From Vibrio sp. 99-8-1 (GTDB lineage: Bacteria > Pseudomonadota > Gammaproteobacteria > Enterobacterales > Vibrionaceae): DNA of 47,301 bases. A program made the translations under genes and the position numbers. Below the pieces are notes generated by a model. That model was not told the DNA's origin. It was given only the letters and a program-made list of their open reading frames with translations, and did not search any database. Below, piece after piece: positions 17,340 through 25,973 of the stretch. Numbering within the stretch: the stretch's first letter is position 1; every line of letters starts with the position of its first letter. Location of the stretch: positions 1 through 47,301 of the forward strand of contig NZ_VTXE01000051.1 in assembly GCF_013114595.1 (NCBI RefSeq), given 5' to 3'.

Positions 17340-19691
17340 CTATTTTGCGGACTCTACAGTAAAGCCCGACGGGTCTTTCTCTAGTGCAACGCTCAATACT
17401 TCGTCAATCCACTGCACCGGTTTAATCACTAAATCAGCAATAACGTTGTCCGGAATCTCTTCTAAATCACGTTCGTTGTCTTTAGGAATCAATACCGTCT
17501 TAATTCCGCCACGATGTGCCGCAAGTAATTTCTCTTTCAGTCCACCAATCGGTAATACTTCACCTCGAAGAGTAATTTCTCCGGTCATAGCCACTTCTGC
17601 TCGAACGGGATTACCCGTTAAGCTAGAAACCAGCGCGGTACACATTGCAATACCCGCACTAGGGCCATCTTTTGGTGTTGCACCTTCAGGAACGTGAACG
17701 TGTATGTCACGCTTCTCATAGAAGTCTTCATTGATGCCTAACTTACCAGCACGACTACGCACAACCGTCATCGCAGCCTGAATCGACTCCTGCATAACAT
17801 CGCCCAGTGAACCTGTTTGCGTCAGCTTGCCTTTACCCGGCATCGCTTCAGTCTCGATAGTCAGCAAATCACCGCCTACTTCGGTCCACGCTAGGCCAGT
17901 GACTTGACCAACGCGGTTGCTTTCATCTGCTTTACCGTAATCAAAACGTTGAACACCTAAATACTCTTTTAGGTTATCCATATTCACCGTTAGCTGCTTA
18001 AGGTTTTTATCCAGCAGGATGTTTTTCACCGCTTTACGGCAGATCTTAGAGATTTCACGCTCTAGACCACGTACACCCGCTTCACGCGTGTAGTAACGGA
18101 TAATGCCAATAATCGCTGAATCTTCGATGTCAACTTCACCAACTTTCAATCCATTGCGTTTCATCTGTTTTTCAACAAGATGTCGCTTAGCGATATTCAA
18201 CTTCTCATCTTCGGTGTAACCAGAAAGACGAATAACTTCCATACGGTCTAAAAGTGGCCCTGGAATGTTCATCGAGTTCGATGTAGCAACAAACATAACG
18301 TCAGAAAGATCATAATCCACTTCTAAGTAGTGATCGTTAAAAGCGTTATTCTGTTCTGGATCAAGAACTTCCAATAGCGCTGATGACGGGTCACCACGCA
18401 TATCAGATGACATTTTGTCTATCTCATCTAGCAAGAATAGTGGGTTTTTAACCCCAACTTTAGACATTTTCTGGATAAGCTTGCCCGGTAACGAACCGAT
18501 ATATGTGCGTCTATGACCACGTATTTCAGCTTCATCACGAACACCACCTAATGCCATACGAACATATTTACGACCTGTCGCAGAAGCAATAGATTGACCA
18601 AGTGATGTTTTACCAACACCTGGAGGACCAACCAAACAGAGTATTGGACCTTTTAGCTTATTAATACGGTTTTGAACCGCCAAGTATTCTAAGATTCGTT
18701 CTTTCACTCGCTCCAGACCATAATGGTCGTGGTTAAGCACTTGTTCTGCTTTTGCTAAGTCTTTTTTCACTTTAGAACGTTTTGCCCAAGGTACGCCAAC
18801 CATCCAATCGATGTAACTTCTAACCACGGTCGCTTCTGCCGACATTGGTGACATCATTTTCAGTTTTTGCAGTTCTTGCTCGGTTTTTTCACGAGCTTCC
18901 TGAGGCATTTTTGATTCTTCAATTTTTTTCTTCAGCGTTTCAAACTCGTCAGGCGCATCATCCATGTCACCGAGTTCTTTTTGAATCGCTTTCATCTGCT
19001 CGTTCAGATAGTACTCGCGTTGAGATTTTTCCATCTGTTTTTTCACGCGACCACGAATGCGTTTTTCAACTTGCAGTATGTCGATTTCCGATTCCATTTG
19101 TCCCATCAGGAACTCGAGACGTTCGTTAACATCTACAATTTCAAGCACTTGTTGCTTTTCTGCCAATTTCAATGGCATGTGCGCGGCGATGGTATCTGCC
19201 AAACGCGCAGCATCATCTATACCTGATAGAGACGTTAGCACTTCTGGTGGGATTTTTTTGTTGAGTTTTATAAAGCCTTCGAACTGATTGATAGCACTGC
19301 GAACAATCACTTCTTGCTCTTTCTCATCAAGATCCGGGGTGATCTGATATTCGGCATCCGCTAAGAAAAAGTCATTTTCTTTAAATTGGTGAATTTTGGC
19401 TCTTTGCTGACCTTCAACCAACACCTTTACCGTTCCATCAGGAAGCTTCAACAACTGCAAAATAGTTGCAATCGTTCCTATACCAAATAGATCGTCGATG
19501 GTTGGCTCATCGGTGTCTGCTTCTTTTTGAGCGACAAGAAGGACTTGTTTGTTGTTATCCATTGCTGATTCCAAGCAACTGATCGATTTTTCACGACCAA
19601 CAAACAAAGGAATGACCATATGCGGATAAACCACAACATCACGCAGTGGTAGCACTGGAATCTCGATACGTTCGGAACGTTCCAAGTTCAT
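17340..19691 (-). CDS. lon: ATP-dependent protease La
   Basis: Lon degrades misfolded and regulatory proteins as a cytoplasmic hexamer. The 783 residues match E. coli (784). The N-terminal substrate domain (about 10-200) begins IPVLPLRDVVVYPHMVIPLF. The AAA+ module has Walker A LVGPPGVGKTSLG near residue 355 and Walker B NPLFLLDEIDK. The protease domain has the catalytic serine in PKDGPSAGIAMCTAL (about 678) and the lysine in GGLKEKLLAAHRGG. AGAGAG lies 6 nt before the ATG. Its 5' leader contains an inserted repeat element (19726-19990) behind a heat-shock-type promoter. Confidence 0.98.
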   Translation of the reverse strand: MNLERSERIEIPVLPLRDVVVYPHMVIPLFVGREKSISCLESAMDNNKQVLLVAQKEADTDEPTIDDLFGIGTIATILQLLKLPDGTVKVLVEGQQRAKIHQFKENDFFLADAEYQITPDLDEKEQEVIVRSAINQFEGFIKLNKKIPPEVLTSLSGIDDAARLADTIAAHMPLKLAEKQQVLEIVDVNERLEFLMGQMESEIDILQVEKRIRGRVKKQMEKSQREYYLNEQMKAIQKELGDMDDAPDEFETLKKKIEESKMPQEAREKTEQELQKLKMMSPMSAEATVVRSYIDWMVGVPWAKRSKVKKDLAKAEQVLNHDHYGLERVKERILEYLAVQNRINKLKGPILCLVGPPGVGKTSLGQSIASATGRKYVRMALGGVRDEAEIRGHRRTYIGSLPGKLIQKMSKVGVKNPLFLLDEIDKMSSDMRGDPSSALLEVLDPEQNNAFNDHYLEVDYDLSDVMFVATSNSMNIPGPLLDRMEVIRLSGYTEDEKLNIAKRHLVEKQMKRNGLKVGEVDIEDSAIIGIIRYYTREAGVRGLEREISKICRKAVKNILLDKNLKQLTVNMDNLKEYLGVQRFDYGKADESNRVGQVTGLAWTEVGGDLLTIETEAMPGKGKLTQTGSLGDVMQESIQAAMTVVRSRAGKLGINEDFYEKRDIHVHVPEGATPKDGPSAGIAMCTALVSSLTGNPVRAEVAMTGEITLRGEVLPIGGLKEKLLAAHRGGIKTVLIPKDNERDLEEIPDNVIADLVIKPVQWIDEVLSVALEKDPSGFTVESAK

Positions 19692-19725
19692 ATTTTTCTC
19701 TCTATCCGTTTGTTCTTATGAGAAG

Positions 19726-19990
19726 TATACTCAAGTAACCTCAAGATATTTGTTCAGCGAGAATTTATTGGCTTCTGATCAAGGCACTGATTTGAAGGCA
19801 TAGTCATTCTACGGCAAGAATCTGTAACACAGAGCAGGGGCCAATAAAACTCGCCCTTTGGGAGCACATTAACATGCCCACTTCTGCGTCAGATAACCTT
19901 GAAAGGGGACACCATTCCTTCGGTTATCTTTCTTGAACTGAACCTGTTGATGCTGCTCTGAATACTACATCTTGAGGCCACTTGAGTATA
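19726..19990. repeat. 265-bp MITE-like element with terminal inverted repeats, in the lon leader
   Basis: The left end (19726-19747) reads TATACTCAAGTAACCTCAAG followed by AT. The right end (19969-19990) is its reverse complement with 20 of 22 bases matching. Inside, GCGAGAATTTATTGG and CCAATAAAACTCGC form an inner inverted repeat, and AGATAACC...AAGG with CCTTCGGTTATCT form a hairpin near 19891-19930. There is no ORF, so it would be non-autonomous. The first 97 bp recur at 24175-24271 with five mismatches. The TA at both ends may be a target duplication. It ends 34 bp before the lon start. Confidence 0.8.
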
Positions 19991-20016
19991 TATGGGGTCT
20001 TTTTAAAGGTATTCAA
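19988..20016 (-). promoter_or_regulatory. Sigma-32-like heat-shock promoter of lon
   Basis: On the minus strand TTGAA (20016-20012), a 14-nt spacer and CCCCATATAT (19997-19988) match the sigma-32 pattern CTTGAAA-N13/15-CCCCATNT, apart from the outer bases of the -35 box. lon is a classic heat-shock gene. The -10 box runs into the terminal repeat of the 265-bp element, so the transcript would carry the whole element as a leader of about 290 nt. Confidence 0.65.
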
Positions 20017-20025
20017 TAAGGGAAC

Positions 20026-20055
20026 AAAAAAAAGGAGGTAATTACTTACCTCCTT
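20026..20055 (-). terminator. clpX intrinsic terminator
   Basis: AAGGAGGTAA (20032-20041) and TTACCTCCTT (20046-20055) form a 10-bp stem with a 4-nt loop. On the minus strand it ends in a run of eight T. It lies 20 bp after the clpX stop. Confidence 0.95.
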
Positions 20056-20075
20056 GGTTAATCGCTATTTGTAGA

Positions 20076-21356
20076 CTACTCAGCGCCAGCAGCTTGGCTC
20101 TCTTTGCCGTTATAGATAAGCAAAGGCTCTGATTCACCGTTAATCACGGATTCATCAATCACCACTTTGCTTACATCTTCTGATGATGGTAGTTCATACA
20201 TAGTTTCAAGAAGCACACCTTCAAGAATTGAACGAAGGCCACGAGCACCGGTTTTACGTTCCATCGCTTTTTTAGCAATCGCTTTTAACGCATCTTCACG
20301 GAACTCTAACTCAGCATCTTCCAACTCAAACAGTGCAGAGTACTGTTTTGTTAGTGCATTCTTTGGCTCACACAAAATTTGGATTAGTGCATCTTCATCA
20401 AGTTCAGTTAACGTCGTTGTCACTGGAAGACGGCCAATAAATTCTGGAATCAAACCATATTTAACTAGGTCTTCAGGTTGCACCTGCTTAAATAGCTCAC
20501 CCACGGTTTTGCTTTCGTCTTTTGAACGAACTTCTGCGCCAAAACCAATACCGGTTCCTGTCGCAACACGCTGTTCAATAACTTTGTCCAAACCTGCGAA
20601 TGCGCCACCACAAATGAAGAGAATCTTTGAAGTATCGACTTGCAAAAACTCTTGTTGTGGATGTTTGCGTCCGCCTTGGGGAGGTACGGATGCAACGGTA
20701 CCTTCAACCAGTTTTAGTAACGCTTGCTGAACACCTTCACCGGATACATCACGAGTAATTGAAGGGTTCTCAGCTTTGCGTGAAATCTTGTCTATTTCAT
20801 CGATATAAACAATACCACGCTCAGCTTTCGCTACGTCATAATCGCATTTTTGTAGCAGTTTCTGGATGATATTTTCAACATCTTCACCCACATAACCTGC
20901 TTCAGTTAGCGTTGTTGCGTCTGCCATAGTAAACGGAACATCGAGGAAACGTGCTAGCGTTTCTGCAAGCAATGTTTTACCGCTACCCGTTGGACCAATC
21001 AAAAGAATATTACTTTTGCCTAACTCAACGCCTTCTGCTGTAGTATCACCATTGCGTAAACGCTTGTAGTGGTTATATACCGCAACCGCTAACACTTTTT
21101 TCGCGTATTCCTGACCGATTACATAGTCATCTAGATGCTCGCTAATATTGCGAGGAGTCGGAAGGTCTTCTGACTCTTTCTTAGGAAGAACATCTTTGAT
21201 TTCTTCACGAATAATGTCGTTACAAAGATCGACACATTCATCACAAATGTAAACAGAAGGACCTGCAATTAGCTTGCGAACTTCGTGCTGGCTTTTACCG
21301 CAGAAAGAGCAATATAGCAATTTTCCACTGCTGCCCTCTTTGCTTTTATCTGTCAT
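20076..21356 (-). CDS. clpX: ATP-dependent Clp protease ATP-binding subunit ClpX
   Basis: ClpX unfolds tagged proteins and feeds them to ClpP. The 426-residue protein has the N-terminal zinc domain (CSFCGKSQHEV ... YICDECVDLC, residues ~15-40), Walker A LLIGPTGSGKTLLAETLARF near residue 120, Walker B IVYIDEIDKI, the sensor/arginine region GLIPEFIGRLPV, and the IGF-like ClpP-docking loop region (GTGIGFGAEV). It is downstream of clpP with an 83-bp gap and probably cotranscribed. Confidence 0.98.
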   Translation of the reverse strand: MTDKSKEGSSGKLLYCSFCGKSQHEVRKLIAGPSVYICDECVDLCNDIIREEIKDVLPKKESEDLPTPRNISEHLDDYVIGQEYAKKVLAVAVYNHYKRLRNGDTTAEGVELGKSNILLIGPTGSGKTLLAETLARFLDVPFTMADATTLTEAGYVGEDVENIIQKLLQKCDYDVAKAERGIVYIDEIDKISRKAENPSITRDVSGEGVQQALLKLVEGTVASVPPQGGRKHPQQEFLQVDTSKILFICGGAFAGLDKVIEQRVATGTGIGFGAEVRSKDESKTVGELFKQVQPEDLVKYGLIPEFIGRLPVTTTLTELDEDALIQILCEPKNALTKQYSALFELEDAELEFREDALKAIAKKAMERKTGARGLRSILEGVLLETMYELPSSEDVSKVVIDESVINGESEPLLIYNGKESQAAGAE

Positions 21357-21439
21357 TCGCTAACCTCTTAGCCTTTACTTGATTGATTTGAGTGTATATC
21401 AATTTTGACCGCTTTTCTCGAAAAAGGTGGTTTTACCTG

Positions 21440-22066
21440 TTATTCGCCGCGGTGATTCAATACTGCATCCACCAAACCATACTCTACCGCCTGATCCGCA
21501 GACATAAAGTTGTCTCGATCAGTATCTTGTTCAACCACTTCAAGAGGTTGTCCAGTATGTTCAGCAAGCAATTTATTTAATTTTTGCTTGATGGTTAAAA
21601 TTTCTTGCGCATGTATCTGAATATCCGACGCTTGTCCTTGGAAACCACCTAATGGCTGGTGAATCATGACGCGAGAATTAGGTAAGCAATAACGTTTACC
21701 TTCAGCGCCACCGGCCAATAAAAATGCACCCATTGAACATGCTTGTCCCATACATACCGTGCTCACATTTGGCTTGATAAACTGCATAGTATCGTAGATC
21801 GACATACCAGCCGTAACACTGCCACCTGGAGAGTTAATATACAGGAAGATATCTTTATCTGGGTTTTCTGACTCAAGGAAAAGCAGCTGAGCCACAACAA
21901 GATTCGCCATATGGTCTTCTACTTGACCAGTCAGGAAAATCACTCGCTCTTTTAATAGACGAGAATAAATATCGTAGGAACGCTCACCACGAGAAGTTTG
22001 CTCAACAACCATTGGAACTAAAGCATCAATAATTGGAGACATTGCGTTTTTATCTTGGTAGCTCAT
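21440..22066 (-). CDS. clpP: ATP-dependent Clp protease proteolytic subunit ClpP
   Basis: ClpP is the serine peptidase barrel of ClpXP and ClpAP. The frame is open from 22156, but the family start MSYQDKNAMSPIIDALVPMV corresponds to the ATG at 22066, giving 208 residues (E. coli 207). Catalytic residues are in VCMGQACSMGAFLL (Ser) and VMIHQPLGGFQGQ (His), and the Asp lies in the EQDTDRDNFMSA region. The residue before the nucleophile's Ser-Met is Cys here (QACS), where Ala is usual. Upstream spacing from tig is about 276 bp and contains a terminator, so clpP has its own promoter. Confidence 0.97.
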   Translation of the reverse strand: MSYQDKNAMSPIIDALVPMVVEQTSRGERSYDIYSRLLKERVIFLTGQVEDHMANLVVAQLLFLESENPDKDIFLYINSPGGSVTAGMSIYDTMQFIKPNVSTVCMGQACSMGAFLLAGGAEGKRYCLPNSRVMIHQPLGGFQGQASDIQIHAQEILTIKQKLNKLLAEHTGQPLEVVEQDTDRDNFMSADQAVEYGLVDAVLNHRGE

Positions 22067-22202
22067 TTTCTTATTTTCCCTAAATAATACCAATCTATAT
22101 AAGTATCTATCTATTTTGTCTGATTTAACAAGGTTTAGATGAAAAAAGTTAAGCAACTGCTTAACTTATAGTCAAGTAATAACAAGTTGTTTGTTTACTA
22201 GC

Positions 22203-22252
22203 TCACCTCAGCCCGGGATAACTTAAGTCTCTCTTATCCTGAGATTAGGTAC
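22203..22252. repeat. Palindromic CCTCAGCCCGGGATAA-type intergenic repeat
   Basis: CACCTCAGCCCGGGATAA (about 22205-22222) faces TTATCCTGAGATTAGG (about 22235-22250), forming an imperfect palindrome. It is the same family as the copy at 14343. It lies between the tig terminator and the clpP promoter region. Confidence 0.55.
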
Positions 22253-22265
22253 TTATATAGAGTGG

Positions 22266-22304
22266 TAAAAATATGGTCCGGATGAATGTTCATACGGACC
22301 ATAA
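22266..22304 (-). terminator. tig intrinsic terminator
   Basis: TATGGTCCG (22272-22280) pairs with CGGACCATA (22295-22303). On the minus strand it is followed by TTTTTACC. It lies 39 bp after the tig stop. Confidence 0.85.
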
Positions 22305-22342
22305 TTATTACTTTAACAAGATTTTACCTTACAACCTGCTTA

Positions 22343-23644
22343 TTATGCTGGTTGTTGGTTCATTAGCTCGCTGAAGTTTGTTTCTTTATCAGAAACTTTA
22401 GCTTTCTCGATGATTACGTCTACCGCTTGCTCTTCTAGAGCTACGTTACGCATGTTGTTCATCATCTCTTCATTCTGCTCGTAGTAGGCAACTACTTCAG
22501 ATGGATCTTCGTAAGCTGTTGCCATCTCTTCGATTAGCGCTTTCACTTTGTCGTCGTCTGCTTTTAGCTCTTCAGTCTTGATTACTTCACCAAGTAGTAG
22601 GCCAACAGTTACGCGACGGCGTGCTTGCTCTTCAAACAGTTCACGAGGAAGTTGCTCTGCAGCTTCTGGGTTACCACCAAAACGTTGAGCAGCTTGCTGA
22701 CGTAGAACACCAATTTCTTGATCAACAACCGCTGTCGGTACGTCGATTGCGTTCTCTTTTACAAGACCGTCAATTGCTTGCTCTTTGATTTTGTTCTTAA
22801 CAGCTTGAGCCAGTTCACGCTCCATGTTCTTACGAACTTCAGCTTTAAGAGCATCGATACCGCCTTCAGCAACACCAAACTTAGCAACAAACTCGTCGTT
22901 CACTTCTGGAAGCTCACGAGACTCAACTTTGTTTACTTTAATTTGGAATTTCGCATCTTTACCTTTTAGGTTTTCAGCGTGGTAATCTTCTGGGAAAGCA
23001 ACGTCAATTTCAAACTCAGTACCTGCGCGTTTGCCCATGATTCCGTCTTCAAAACCAGGGATCATACGACCTTGGCCCATTTCTAGAGGGAAGTTGTCAG
23101 CTTTACCGCCTTCAAATTCTTCGCCATCAATAGAACCGATGAAATCGATAGTTGCACGAGAACCGTCTTCTGCTGCTGCATCAACTTCAGTCCAAGTTGC
23201 TTGTTGCTTACGAAGTGTTTCGATCATTTCATCAACATCAGCGTCTTCAACAGATACAACTGGTTTCTCAACAACGATGTTTTCTAGACCTTTTAGCTCA
23301 ACTTCTGGGTAAACTTCAAAAGTTGCAGCGAAAACAAGATCTTTACCTGCTTCGTTCTCTACAGGAGCAAACGTTGGTGCACCTGCTGGATTAATTTTTT
23401 CTTTAACAATCGCTTCGATGAAGTGGCGTTGCATTACTTCACCCATCACGTCTTGACGTACTGCTTTGCCGTACATTTGCGCAACCATCTTCATAGGAAC
23501 TTTGCCCTTACGGAAACCATCAAAACGACGGTTTTTCGCGATGTTGCGAAGTTCTGCTGTTACTGCATCTTCGATGTTAGCAGCAGGAACAGTGATGTTT
23601 AGACGGCGTTCTAGGCCTTCTAGAGTTTCAACAGTAGCTTGCAT
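22343..23644 (-). CDS. tig: Trigger factor
   Basis: Trigger factor is the ribosome-bound chaperone and prolyl isomerase. The 433 residues match E. coli (432). The N-terminal ribosome-binding domain has the signature RRFDGFRKGKVPMKMVAQMYG, with the GFRKGKVP loop near residue 43. The FKBP-like domain follows at about 155-240 (ATIDFIGSIDGEEFEGGKAD and GFEDGIMGKRAG). The C-terminal arm region is at 250-433. It is the first gene of the tig-clpP-clpX order. Confidence 0.98.
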   Translation of the reverse strand: MQATVETLEGLERRLNITVPAANIEDAVTAELRNIAKNRRFDGFRKGKVPMKMVAQMYGKAVRQDVMGEVMQRHFIEAIVKEKINPAGAPTFAPVENEAGKDLVFAATFEVYPEVELKGLENIVVEKPVVSVEDADVDEMIETLRKQQATWTEVDAAAEDGSRATIDFIGSIDGEEFEGGKADNFPLEMGQGRMIPGFEDGIMGKRAGTEFEIDVAFPEDYHAENLKGKDAKFQIKVNKVESRELPEVNDEFVAKFGVAEGGIDALKAEVRKNMERELAQAVKNKIKEQAIDGLVKENAIDVPTAVVDQEIGVLRQQAAQRFGGNPEAAEQLPRELFEEQARRRVTVGLLLGEVIKTEELKADDDKVKALIEEMATAYEDPSEVVAYYEQNEEMMNNMRNVALEEQAVDVIIEKAKVSDKETNFSELMNQQPA

Positions 23645-24122
23645 TATTTATAAACCTCAAAAAAAACTCAGAACTCTGAGTATTTAGCCATATCACATAC
23701 AGTTATGACTATATCCGTGTGTTGAGTCTCAAAACGAGACACAAATTCAAATTGAGCTTAGATGACTGAATAACTTCAGACATCTGACTAATAAGCGATA
23801 TCTTGGCAAAAATGGTCAAGGTATCTCCGATTAGTCTCAGAATCAAAAATTTAGACGCGACATTCTAGCGGCATGACCCATGTCTGTCGAGTGATGTCCT
23901 AAAAACTCAATAGAAGATGATACAAAGTCGACAAAAAACGGCATTTTTCTATCGTTTCAGCTCAAAAAAACTTAACTTTGCATCAAAAACATAACTTCGA
24001 CTCAGAAATGGGGGCAAATTAAGGGTTTTCAATGGAAAACAGATTTTTTTTTGTATAAAGAAGCAAAAAGAGATCTCAGTCTTGTTTTACCATTGAGTCA
24101 TTAGACCGAATTATGGATATAC
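23645..24122. other. Gene-free region upstream of tig with long imperfect hairpin
   Basis: No gene is visible. The tig promoter must lie here. A long imperfect hairpin spans 23783-23841: GACTAAT (23786-23792) faces ATTAGTC (23830-23836), and GATATCTTG (23797-23805) faces CAAGGTATC (23817-23825). GTCTCAAAACGAGAC near 23730 is a second small palindrome. Neither has a clear role. Confidence 0.45.
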
Positions 24123-24271
24123 GGATAACCTTGGAAGGAGATGCCATCTCTTCGGCGATCTTGATTTCAAAAAATATACTCAAGTGACCTCAAGGTGCTT
24201 GTTCAGCGAGAATTTATTGGCTGCTGATCAAGGCACTGATTTGAAGGCATAGTCATTCTACGGCAAGAATC
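24123..24271. repeat. Partial copies of the lon-leader repeat element at the dctB 5' end
   Basis: Positions 24175-24271 match the first 97 bp of the element at 19726 without gaps and with five mismatches, starting at the terminal repeat TATACTCAAGTGACCTCAAG. Similarity stops at CGGCAAGAATC, and dctB coding sequence follows at once. Just upstream, 24123-24160 resembles the right-hand hairpin module of the same element (GATAACCTTGGAAGG ... CTTCGG). The order of modules is therefore reversed compared with the full copy, as if two damaged copies lie side by side. Confidence 0.75.
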
Positions 24272-25972
24272 AGTAAGGTTGAGCGCAATATTGCTCAGCT
24301 ACAACGCGCCACAAGCCAACTTAATAGCCAGCTCGAAAAGTACGCTTACATTCCTCAGTTGCTCGCCAAAGATCGGGAACTGATCGATGCATTGAAAAAC
24401 GCCCAAAATAGTGCCCAAATTGAGCTTACTAACCGTTATCTAAAAAGTGTAAACCAGATAATTGAAGCCGCCGATACCTATTTATTAGATATTAACGGAA
24501 CGACTATTGCGGCAAGTAATTGGGACAGTGATAAAACCTTTATCGGTAGAAACTTTGCTTTTCGCCCCTACTTTCAACATGCATTAAATAAAGGTTCAGG
24601 ACAATACTTCGCGCTCGGTTCCACTTCTGGCAAACGGGGTTTCTATTACTCTTTTCCTGTTACTTATGCCGCAGAAAAAATTGGCGTGGTGGTGGTCAAG
24701 ACCAATATCACCGATATAGAAAAGGGCTGGTCTAGCGATAAAAGTTATTTTGTCGCCAATGACCGCAACGGGGTGATCTTTATGTCTAGCAACCCCAAAT
24801 GGTTGTACAAGAACTTATTTACCCTCTCACCATCACAAGCAGAACAGATCAGAGAGAGCCGACAATATCTTGATAAACAGATCGACAATCTTGATTTTAT
24901 TCAAGACCACGATGGCTTAAATGGTGAATTAAACAAATCACACTCTGTCTTTTTTAGAGATACTTATATCAGCGCAAAGAAACGTACTGCGGTGCAACCT
25001 TTAGAGATTCGTATCCTGACTCCTAAAGTATGGATATTTTGGCAACTATTCGGCTATCTGATTATTTTGAGCCTGATTTTCGCCTTAATATTGATGGTAT
25101 GGCTATTGATTCGACACCGGCAGATAAAACAGCGGCAGATAGCTCAAATTGAGCATGAAGCATTGCAGAAGCTTGAGTTTCAGGTAATGGAGCGCACTGC
25201 AGAGCTACAAATGGAGATAGATGAGAGAGAGAAAACGGAACTGATGCTACGTCAAACTCAAGAAGAGTTGATACAGGCAGCAAAACTGGCGGTATTGGGG
25301 CAGATGTCTGCCAGCATTAGTCATGAACTCAATAACCCATTGGCGGCAATACGAAGCTTTGCAGAAAATGGCAAACGCTTTCTCGATAAAGGACAACCAG
25401 AAAGAACCATCGACAATCTAAGTCGAATCTCTGCCCTTACCGATCGAATGGCCAAGATCAGTCAACAATTGAAGTCTTTAGCGAGGAAAACCGCCAGTGA
25501 TGAGTTGGTGGACGCACTTATCCAACCTGTCATCATAACGTCGATAGAACTACTTAAACCACAATTAAGAGCCAGTCAGATCAAGTTAGATATGCAGATA
25601 GACAACGAGTCATTGCAAGGTAGGATTAATTTAATTCAATTGGAACAAGTACTCATCAACCTTATTACTAACGCCATTGATGAACTGGAGAAGCGAGAAA
25701 AAAGACAGATTTCAATCACACTTACCGAACAAGGTAATGCCATCCAAATTCATATCGACGATACTGGACATGGTTTATCAACCACAAAACAGAGCCAACT
25801 GTTTGCTCCATTTTATACCACCAAGCAACATGGGTTAGGATTAGGTCTGTCCATCTCGCTACAGATTATGCAGGCGATGGGTGGCGATTTAACCGCGGAG
25901 CCATCCCCTCTTGGTGGAGCTAGATTTACCATAACCATGCCCAAAACAGTAACAGAGGATAACAAAGCCTAG
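24245..25972 (+). pseudogene. dctB: DctB-like C4-dicarboxylate sensor histidine kinase, 5'-truncated
   Basis: DctB senses periplasmic C4-dicarboxylates and phosphorylates DctD. Visible parts are most of the double-PAS-like periplasmic domain (from EKYAYIPQLLAKDRELIDAL onward), the second membrane helix, a coiled-coil linker, the H-box ISHELNNPLAAIRSFAENG, and the ATPase boxes (NLITNAIDEL, DDTGHGL, GLGLGLSI). The in-frame codons run back only to a TGA at 24242-24244 inside a repeat element. There is no ATG, no first membrane helix and no ribosome site; about 35-45 residues are missing. The longest start-codon frame opens at TTG 24359 (537 residues). Without the first helix the sensor domain should not be exported. 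Confidence 0.8.
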
Positions 25973-25973
25973 C

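Noticed and set aside
20167..20730. 187-codon plus-strand frame inside clpX
   Set aside because: It is a Ser/Ala-rich shadow of the clpX codons on the other strand.
21392..21580. 62-codon plus-strand frame between clpX and clpP
   Set aside because: It overlaps clpP on the opposite strand and has no initiation signal.
23723..23745. GTCTCAAAACGAGAC palindrome as another copy of the gcl-type operator
   Set aside because: The half-site differs (GTCTC/GAGAC rather than GTTTCA/TGAAAC) and it precedes tig, a housekeeping gene.
24120..24360. CRISPR-like repeated segments
   Set aside because: There is one partial copy of a 265-bp element and no regular repeat-spacer spacing.
24359..25972. dctB as an intact gene starting at TTG 24359
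   Set aside because: That start lies in the middle of the periplasmic domain; codons matching DctB continue upstream to the repeat, so the gene is truncated rather than short.
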